Shown here piece after piece: positions 55,641 through 64,000 of a stretch of 64,000 nucleotides of DNA. Both the position numbers and the translations under genes were made by a program. The DNA is taken from positions 8,616,106 to 8,680,105 of the forward strand of contig OX030959.1 of assembly GCA_943735955.1 (NCBI GenBank), written 5' to 3'. The number at the start of each line of letters is the position of its first letter. Position 1 is the stretch's first letter. Source of the DNA: Piscicola geometra (taxonomy: Eukaryota > Annelida > Clitellata > Hirudinida > Piscicolidae). The notes below the pieces were generated by a model. That model worked only from the letters and a program-made list of their open reading frames with translations, made no database searches and had not been told where the DNA came from.

Positions 55641-56694
55641 AACTAGGGCTAAAGGCTTGTGGCTCAAAAGAGTTCTTCCAGTTTGATACATGCAATGAGA
55701 TCAGACTGATCCGCACGTAAACTTGATGTGTTGATGTGATTTTGAGCTGTCTTTGCATAGTTTCAGCATCCTTTCCATGAAGGTTGGATAATTCTGAAAG
55801 CTCGAGAGTTATTTTGTCTATCTACGTTATTCTTTATATGGATTAATCCAGAATCGATTACATACTTACGATTTTCCGTGTCTTACTTGTTTTTCAAAAG
55901 AATGGAAAATCGTATCGAAGAAAAGGAATATAAAAATATTATCCATGTAAAATTTTTATAATAAATATTACTATATTATACTTTTTAGCTTTTCAAAAGT
56001 TTAAAAAAGACTAAAAACGCATGTCTTAAATTTGCTAACAGATCTTTAATATTAAATATTTAAGTTTATGTATTAGTTAGTTCTATCCGGTTTGACTTAA
56101 TCAGTCGTAGGCTTATTTAAAGACGTGGTTTTGCTTCTCTCAACTTTAAAAAACCTTATTTTATATCAGCTTTTGGCTATTTTGTTAATTTTCACGATTT
56201 CTCACATCTGATTCTAGCGTTTTTTCCTTCTGATCATTGTGATTTATCAAGAAACAGGTGAGTACTAAATTTCTTTTTTTATTATTAATACAGTTCATGG
56301 GTATAGAAAGGTAAATTAATAATATCGGGCTCTTATGTTTCTTTTTAATAGAACAATATCAACATATCCTATCATGCATACCCTGACGTTAGCACAAAAT
56401 TCCCCGATTCTCATTATACTAGTATATTTTAAAGTTGTTTCATATTATTCATTGAATAAGGCAATGTTTGAAAAATATTTTGATATAAGCTTCGTCTAAT
56501 AATATTTTTAATGAAGCTTTTCAATTAATGAAATAAGATTAATTTTCCCGATTCTGATAGTGAAAATTGGGAACATGAATACATTATTATGAACTTCTTG
56601 ATAATATAGCTTTGTTCCGATACTATTTTTTTAGATGGCACCAATTGACTAAAAAAAAGAAACCGAGAGGCTTCTCAAAGTTATCGAGAAAAAA

Positions 56695-57253
56695 TGAAAA
56701 CAGAAAACAGAGAAATATACAATGAACTTAAAAGAGCTGTAGCCAAAAACTACAGAGAATCTAAGAAAGCTTCGTGCACCGTACGTGGAAAGCGAGCAGT
56801 ACGAAAGAGAAAAAAAACGTCTGCAGCGGTCACGAAAGAAGCAGCAACAGCAGGCTCAATTTTCTCCACTTAACCTAGATCTACCAGTAGCTGCCAGTAC
56901 CAGCAGCCCAGTTATCTTGCAGCGAACCTGTACCCCTCAAGTGTCCAGATCACTGACTACTGTTTCTGCGACCAGCACATCAAGTTCTGGAACAATTAAA
57001 AATCTAGCACCGCCCCTCGCGATCTGGTGAAGCACAAAGCGAGATGTGCCCGGGTGCGCATGCAAGGCATTTGGTTCCCACTTTAAAACCTGATTCGGCT
57101 GTGATGACAGCTGCTTCCTTGGACAGGCCTCATGTGTCAGTGAGGATGGAACCAAAATCACCGTCTCCTACATGCAGCGCGTCTAAAAACTCTCGTAATG
57201 GAAGAAAGCAAACTTCGACAAAATCTGATACTTTCATCTATTATCTATTTTAA
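56695..57253 (+). other. Unassigned open stretches inside the hAT-Tip100 element
   Basis: Plus-strand frames at 56785-57030 and 57044-57253, with GC content higher than the surrounding DNA. The first is Lys/Arg/Gln-rich (EREKKRLQRSRKKQQQQAQ) then Ser/Thr-rich. They could be exons of a second transposon or captured host sequence. I do not recognise a domain. Confidence 0.3.
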
Positions 57254-57689
57254 ATATAAAAAAATTCGTCATTTTTGTTTCTAGAAACCCTTGTGCAATA
57301 TTAAAAATAAAGACAACTACACAATATTTTATACCGTTCTTTAGATAAAATTTAATTGCTGATCTCCCAATACCTATAGAATAATAGTACTACTTAGTGT
57401 CAGTGTCTCGCTTCCCATAGTCTGAAAACTATTCAATTATTTAAAAAAGATTAATTCAAGTCTTGTGCTTAAAAATATTTTTTTAATGTATAATACATAC
57501 ATGGGCATATTAAAGATTTAATTTTTTTAAATTAAACATTTATCATTGTTCTGTCAATGGCATATTAAAAATTTGATTACCCCCCCCCCTTCCCCACCAC
57601 CAAAAAAACTAATCGATTTTCGAAAAATTGTGAAACCCTTCGAATAGGTCTGGGGGGGCTTGAGCCTAGTTGCGCCAATGTACGTTCTA

Positions 57690-58370
57690 AAAGTTCATTT
57701 TTCACGCTATCTAGCCTATTTATAGCAACCACCACGACGCTATGCTAATTAGATTTAACTAATTTTTATTTTTATGAATTATTTTTATTAATTTTTATGA
57801 ATGATAGTCATCGGAGAAAACTGAATAACTTTAACTTATTAATGTTTTGACTAACATCAATTTATAATTTTAAGGTTGAAAAATGAATTTTCTTTTCAAT
57901 GAATATAATATTAACAATATAAAAACTAAATAACAATTTTAAAAGCGATAACTAGTTTACAGTTTACACTATGTTATCCACAGTTTGGGCCAAAGCTCAT
58001 TTTAAAGTTTTTCAAGTTGCTCTCAGAAAAAAGAGAGTATAAAAATAAATAAAACATTTTTGGAAACTCCTTTAAAAGTTCTATAAAATATTTCAAAGTC
58101 ATATACCTATAGTAATATACTATATATATATGGTCAAAGTATATTAAATTTGATGAGCAGGGAATGAATTATATTGTTTTTAGAGAGAGGTGAAATGTTT
58201 TTATCAAAACTCTCTAAAATCAGCAACATATTTTAAAACTAGACATCCGTAATTAGCTATAATTAAAAGCACTAATTTCATCGGTTACTTATGTTTCCAC
58301 TTTCAATTTTTGTAAACAAATTCAGTTAACGTATTTTGTCTTTTCATTTTTATGAAGTAAGAAACCATAT
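57690..58370. other. AT-rich intergenic DNA
   Basis: No supported feature; a short TATATATATA run occurs at 58121-58132. Confidence 0.4.
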
Positions 58371-58374
58371 GTTA

Positions 58375-58560
58375 AATGGATAGCCGAGTGGGTAACGACT
58401 TTCGACTAAACCAACGGTTAATGGTTCTAGAATTCACATCAAGGGGGTTAACGCGAACCCTTACGGGCCCCAGGAACGCATTAATGCTGAAGTCCTCTTC
58501 ATGGATTAACACAAGTTTTTTTATTGCTTAGGTCATGTGAGTCGAACCGGCACATCCGAC
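58375..58560 (+). mobile_element. SINE family C-like copy
   Basis: GGATAGCCGAGTGGGTAACG resembles the A-box region of 4401-4575 (TAGCTGAGTGGGCAACGACT), followed by TTCGACTAAACCAACGG and a decayed B box (GGTTCTAGAATTC). The body after 58440 differs from the other copies. Confidence 0.55.
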
Positions 58561-58884
58561 CGCGATATCACGAATCGAATTTTAAAAAATGACGCAGCGT
58601 GTAATAGGATATAACTTACATTTATCATTCATGTGAGTCTCGAATAAAGCAATGAATAGACTGAATCATTTTGATTATTCTGTTTAATCTACTTATGCAT
58701 TTTTTATGGCCACAAGTATTTGACATTATTGATTTTATGAGCACGAAGTCAATCAACAGGATCGGCAACACCAATGAATGACTTAAAATCAAGTGAGTAA
58801 GGCATTCATTCTTTTATTGAAGTCATTTCCTCCAGAAGAAAAATAAAATATTGAAAAATAAACAATAACATAATAAAGAATTAG

Positions 58885-58892
58885 TATATAAA
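58885..58892 (+). promoter_or_regulatory. TATA box of the BPI-like gene
   Basis: TATATAAA followed by GGGGTCGG, 63 bases before the start codon, so transcription would start near 58915 with a ~40-base leader. It is the best-spaced core promoter in the window. Confidence 0.6.
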
Positions 58893-58954
58893 GGGGTCGG
58901 TGCTAGAACTTGCAGAAATTATCAGCTCTCTTAGAAAGAATAAATTCTGACAAG

Positions 58955-60842
58955 ATGTTCAAAGCGATCCTCTTAGCAGTCGTTCTTCTCTGCATCTCTG
59001 ACGCAGGTTTCTTTTAGAAAATGTTCTAGTTTTCGTAGTTTTTCTAAATTTTTGACTTTAAAATAGTTAAAGCATATACTTTATACTAAAATCTAAATTT
59101 TATATTTTTTTATATGCAGCCAACCCAGGAGTGAAGGTAGCTATATCGAATAGCGGCTTGAATTATGCCGCTAAGAAGGCCGTCGACATACTTGCTACAA
59201 AAGTGCCCAGCATCAGTTTCCCTAACGTTGAAGGAAAGCAAGTTTTGCGTTACGAAGTTACGAATATAAGGGTGAGTTTTCAAATTGTGTTAAACTCTTT
59301 GTTAGTGCATGTTTTGTTGCATTTCATGAAGTAATAACTACTGCCTTTTTATAAAAGTTATTCAATCTTGTATTCAAACCACAGATCACATCCTTCAACA
59401 AACCAACTGCTAATGTGGTTTTGAATGCGAACTCTGGCCTGAGCATCCAGCTGCGGGGAGGAGGAGTGAGCATGCAAGGCAGATGGGGAGTCAAACTCCT
59501 CTTCAAGTGGTCCCGAGGAGACATCTCAGCCTCCTCCAGCAACATCGACCTCGACCTCTCAGTCGCTCTCAAGGAAGTGAATGGCAAGCCTGTTGTGACG
59601 GCAGGCAGCTGCAGCGCTAGCCTTGGAGGCTTCAGCGTCAAAACCACCGGAGGCATTCTCGGCTGGCTCATCAACATCATTATCTCGTTGGTTTTTAGCT
59701 TACAAACATCTGTGAATTTCCGTTATATGATTCAACATTTAATCAATCTTCTTCTTTTCAGACTCTTCAAAGGCAAGATCAGAGACAGAGCTCAAGACGA
59801 AATCTGCAAAGCTCTTATCAATGTGGTGAACAACAATGCTAACGATGAACTCGCAACTCTCAACCTCATCGCAAAGGTAACTTTCGAATCTTATGAAAAC
59901 ATTAAATCTCAGTCCGTATAATGCCCTTCCATTTGTCATGTGCCTTTGAACCATAAATTTCCAGATGAATGATGATCTCAGTCTGGACTACAGGCTGACT
60001 GGAAACCCTTCTTTCACGAGCAATTATATGTCTTCAGGGCACAAAGGACAGTTCTTGAATGATCCACAAAACAGTTTTCAGGTAAAAATCAATTTTAAAA
60101 AACAATATTCAATTTATTTGTTAACTACATAAAGCTCATTTCAAATTTTCTTTTTACAGCCATCAGCAATTGGATTCACGACCGGAAGAATGCTAAGTAC
60201 GACGATCTCCGACGAAACGATCAACAGTCTAGGCAGAGTTGTCCACTCGAGGGGGCTTCTCGACTTTTCTTTCAACATCACTGACCAGGTAAACGATATG
60301 CTTAAAATGTTGAAACTTGTTTTTAAAATTTGAAACTTTGTCACTGTGTTTCTTATTTGCACTAATAACATTTTCAAAAACAATTTCAGCTGGTCAAGAA
60401 GTTGATCAAAGGAGCGAATGTTGGCGATTTCTTTCTAAATCTGCGCGTGTACTCAAAGTCAGCTCCAACAGTCACCCTGACCCAAAACAAAATAGTCGTT
60501 CGTGCGTCAGTGTTCCTAGAATTCAAAAAGCCAACACTGGTTCTGAAGCTGGCAGTCGATGTCACTGCCGATGGCTCGGTGAGCATGAAAGGCGACAACG
60601 TCAAGGCACAACTGAGCAACTTGCAGTTCGATGTGAGCGTCGTGCAAAACAGTTTGGGCTTCGTCTTGAACGATGCAGAAGTGAACGAATTGGTGAATGG
60701 AGTGGTGCCTGCAGTGCTCCCTCTCATCAACAACAAACTCGATCAGGGCATTCCTCTGCCCAAAGTCAAAAACGTCAACTTCTCCAACTTCTTGCTTGCG
60801 GTCGAAAACAGGGAAATTAGGGTCGCTTGTGACGTCTCATAA
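58955..60842 (+). CDS. BPI/LBP-family secreted lipid-binding protein
   Basis: Bactericidal permeability-increasing/lipopolysaccharide-binding proteins are secreted, two-barrel lipid carriers; animal members bind bacterial LPS in innate defence. Exons 58955-59006, 59120-59271, 59385-59686, 59762-59876, 59965-60081, 60160-60288 and 60390-60842 agree in phase; 1320 bp, 439 aa, near the usual 450-480. A cleavable signal peptide (MFKAILLAVVLLCISDA) precedes NPGVKVAISNSGLNYAAKKA, the amphipathic start typical of the family. The N-terminal barrel has TSFNKPTANVVLNANSGL and a Cys pair (AGSCSASLGG, DEICKAL) placed like the conserved disulfide. The C-terminal barrel ends GIPLPKVKNVNF, another family hallmark. 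Whether it binds LPS cannot be read from sequence. Confidence 0.93.
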
Positions 60843-61113
60843 CTTTCTTTCCAGCCTTGATGAGCTTGATTTCTTGGCCCATAGGAACAATTATATCTAT
60901 TTTCATATACAAAAACGCTTCATTTTAATAGTTTTTTTTGAAAACTAATTCAAACTTTATTTGTTGAGTGCTTCAATTGTTTCAAGAGACTTTTTATATT
61001 ATATAAATCATATATACTATTGATTCATTGTCAATTTCGTTTCGATTCACAATTGTAGACAACATTTATGAATTTTATAAATAGAAAATTGGAAAGTTGA
61101 AATTTGCTTTCGA

Positions 61114-61119
61114 AATAAA
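61114..61119 (+). terminator. Possible polyadenylation signal of the BPI-like gene
   Basis: AATAAA about 270 bases after the stop codon, within A-rich sequence; in such AT-rich DNA chance matches are common. Confidence 0.3.
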
Positions 61120-61204
61120 ATATAAAAATAAAAACAAAAAAAGTTTAAAATTATTTTAATATTTAATCATATAATAATTTAATTAATTAATACCACAAAT
61201 AAAT

Positions 61205-62659
61205 TAAAGGCCACTTAGGCTGCAATGCAGCAATTTGCTGCTTACGTTGCCAGCGTCTGAATGCTATTCGCCAGTTGAAGTCAATTGTCATTTGCGCAGC
61301 GTCGAGCCGTCTGCTGGGCTTTTCTTCGGGCAGCTTTCAACACTTCGAAGGTGGACTTACTCGGGTCGCGGTTGTATTCGATCAATGCCTTTCTCTTGGC
61401 GTCAATGACAGGTTTGAGATCTGCCGCATTCGCTTCGAACCAATCAGTGTTCTTGTGTTCCTTTTTACCATACGTGAGTAAAGCAGTTCTGAAGATGGTA
61501 TTTCTGAACGATCTCCATCTGACTTCCGCATTAGGCTCTTGGTCGTAGTGTTGCAGCTCCTCCAGCTGATCTATGAACTCCTTGTTCTTGACTTGATAGG
61601 TGGTCTAATAGGTGTTGATTTTCGGCTGGCATTTCTTCTTGGGAAGATGGAGCCTCTTGGGGCGCAACTTTATCTTTGACGCGATCAGAGAGTGGTCTGT
61701 ATTGCAATCGGCGCTATGGTAAGCTCTGGTGCTGCGGACGTTGTTCAAAGAGTTGTTCCTGGTAATAATCAAGTCCAGTTGATGCCAGTGATTTAATCTT
61801 GAATGTCTCCAAGACACCTTGTGAAATGCTTTGTTTTGGAAGTATGTGTTTGTCACGCACAGGTTGTGGTAGCAACAGAATTTGAGTAGTCTCTGGCCGT
61901 TTTTGTTCATTTTCCCGATGCCATGGTGACCCAGCACATCTGGCCATGAGTCGTGGTCAGAACCAAACCCGGGCGTTAAAATCTCCAAGAAGGTAGAGGT
62001 GTTCGGAAGCAGGAACTGCGGCAACAACGCTGCTTAGTTGTTCGTAGAATTGATCTTTAGTCTCGGCGCTGGTCTGCATGGTAGGTGCATAGATGCCCAG
62101 AAGATTAGCAGTGCCAGATGCTGTGAGAAGGCGTAGAGTGAAAGCTCTCTCTGTGCTGATGGAAGGAGGTTCAGACATGCAAAGCAGGGTGTTCTTGAGG
62201 GCGAAGCCGACTCCGTGCTCCCTGGTCTCCTCTTCTCTTTTCCTCTGCTAAAAGAACGTGTAGTGTTCCTCCTTCAAGGATCCAGACTCTGGAAGACGCG
62301 TTTCCTGTAGGGCTGCAACGGCGACGTTTAGTCTGTGTAGCTCATGATCAATGACTGCAGTCTTGCGAAGGTCTTCAATCTCACGAAGGTCATCACTCAG
62401 TCCAGTGCGCATAGTATGTAAGTTCCAGCTTGCAATACGGAGAGCTGGAATCTCCATCTTTTTATATTTGTAGTTGTTTGGTGACAGAAGATGCTCTAAG
62501 ATCCAGGCACCCACTGAAGCAGGCAGGCCGTGACGGGTAACACCTACTTGACCGGGGGCTGTCCAGCTTAGGACGGGTGGTAGTTACCAGTGGGACTGCG
62601 AGGGTCTCTCCCACCATTGATGACAACCTGTAGCATCCAACTCTACGCCAATTGAGCAA
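61205..62659 (-). mobile_element. RTE-like LINE 5' half, truncated before reverse transcriptase
   Basis: Minus-strand frames follow the order of the element at 24254: leader (SSMVGETLAVPLVTTTRPKL, 62462-62659), endonuclease start RIASWNLHTMRTGLSDDL and LQETRLPESGS (62248-62514), NLLGIYAPTMQT and LYLLGDFNARV (61957-62178), then KVSWRHSRLNHWHQLDLII and DCNTDHSLIASKIKLRPKR (61605-62027). The linker (KKEHKNTDWFEANAADLKP, near 61400) continues to a stop near 61285. GDFN is intact here, unlike the plus-strand copy, but frames are broken at several points and RT is absent. Confidence 0.85.
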
Positions 62660-62984
62660 GGACTTGCTTATTGCACTGCAACTATTGCTGTCTGAAGCTG
62701 AAAGAAAGTTCTGCTTGTGTTTTCTTCAAGATGAATCTGCCTTGTTCCTCAAACTTCCTGTCAATGCTTCTAGGAAACTCGCATTTTTAAGTTTTATCAA
62801 TTAGTAAATCGCAGATTCGATATGAAAAAATTATTTATGACTTTTTCCACTACATCCTTAGTTCTAATTCCACTGCCTTTGGCTCTGCATTTACGTCATT
62901 GGTATTTCGAATAGTCTGACGGATGCCCAATTTTACTCTTTTTTCTGATGCATCAATTCTACGTCAGTATGCAACCATAGTTTG

Positions 62985-63232
62985 TGAAGGAGAACTCTGA
63001 CTATTGTTCCAGTCACAAACGCGTCAAAGAAGGCGGCGTTCTGACCCAAATCCTTTCAACCAAGCCTGAAGACGCCAAGATGCCAGCCTGCATTAACACA
63101 CACATGATGGACTAATCAGCCTTCAGAGGCCCAAGTGAAAATTAAGTCGAAGAAATAAGTGAGCTGCTGTTTGTTGATGCCTGTGAACTCGATGCTGCTT
63201 CAAAAACTGATATGCAACGCAGCGTCGACTTT
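62985..63232 (+). mobile_element. LINE reverse-transcriptase scrap
   Basis: Plus-strand translation gives VKEGGVLTQILSTKPEDAKM then SELLFVDACELDAASKTDMQ and RSVDFL, matching the palm region around the catalytic FADD box of RTE-like RT (FADD...A....MQ.SVD.F). The box is FVDA here, so catalysis is lost. The match stops at the (TAG)n tract. Confidence 0.6.
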
Positions 63233-63233
63233 T

Positions 63234-63910
<677 letters not shown>

Positions 63911-64000
63911 TTTATAGTGCGTTTATCTCGACACTTTTTTTTCATCTTCCCCTTTATTAACCCATCTCCTCTTCACATGCTTTATCTACTCTTCCTACAA

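Larger units (their letters stand above)
54123..57680 (-). mobile_element. hAT-Tip100-type transposon, 3.56 kb, with perfect 8-bp target duplication
   Basis: The left end CAAGGGCGCAACCAGCC and right end (read inward) CATTGGCGCAACTAGG are inverted repeats of the Tip100/Zaphod type. Flanks are identical: TACGTTCT at 54115-54122 and 57681-57688. Poly-G blocks (GGGGGGGGAGGGTGGGGG near 54150; its C-rich counterpart near 57580 and GGGGGGG near 57651) sit just inside both ends. A broken transposase C-terminus lies on the minus strand near 55430-55640. Confidence 0.87.

Overview
The window is animal nuclear DNA. It is AT-rich, its genes have GT-AG introns, and it carries many non-LTR retrotransposons, tRNA-derived SINEs, hAT and Mutator-like DNA transposons, one LTR element and a large load of simple repeats. 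The gene content and retroelement types suggest an invertebrate, possibly a lophotrochozoan such as an annelid. That placement is inference only. There are no operons, CRISPR arrays or genuine tRNA/rRNA genes.

Five protein-coding genes could be rebuilt exon by exon with all splice phases agreeing: (1) TBCCD1 on the minus strand (6561-22970, 20 coding exons, 576 aa), whose introns hold most of the repeats in the first third, including a 3.9-kb G-rich minisatellite, a CR1/L2-like LINE and two hAT elements; (2) a UDP-glucuronosyltransferase on the plus strand (31327-33249, 3 exons, 527 aa); (3) an SH3BGR/SH3BGRL-type thioredoxin-fold protein with a long acidic/Ser/Lys tail (34510-39991, 12 exons, all phase 0, 525 aa); (4) a CGRRF1-like membrane RING-finger protein (44659-49078, 6 exons, 417 aa); (5) a secreted BPI/LBP-family lipid-binding protein (58955-60842, 7 exons, 439 aa) behind a TATA box. 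A partial exon of an unrecognised gene lies at the left edge (1-153, minus).

Layout: 1-6.5 kb, satellites, a GC-rich-ended hAT remnant, SINEs; 6.5-23 kb, TBCCD1; 23.4-27.9 kb, an RTE/'craniofacial development protein 2'-type LINE between SINE copies; 28.1-30.9 kb, a nest of TIR elements, one carrying an ORF with a WRKY/CG-1-like DNA-binding signature; 31-34 kb, the UGT gene followed by a second, truncated copy of that ORF element; 34.5-40 kb, SH3BGR-like gene; 41.9-44.1 kb, an internally deleted Ty3/gypsy element inserted in a SINE; 44.6-49.1 kb, CGRRF1; 49.2-58.5 kb, transposon territory including a 3.56-kb hAT-Tip100-type element with perfect target-site duplication; 58.9-60.8 kb, BPI-like; 61.2-63.9 kb, two opposed LINE fragments and a ~680-bp (TAG)n tract.

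The host genes do not form an obvious pathway. The most unusual items are the WRKY/CG-1-like ORF inside a Mutator-type TIR element with matching MITEs, the SH3BGR protein whose tail exons look like exonised simple repeat, and a SINE sharing its 3' tail with a LINE in the same window.
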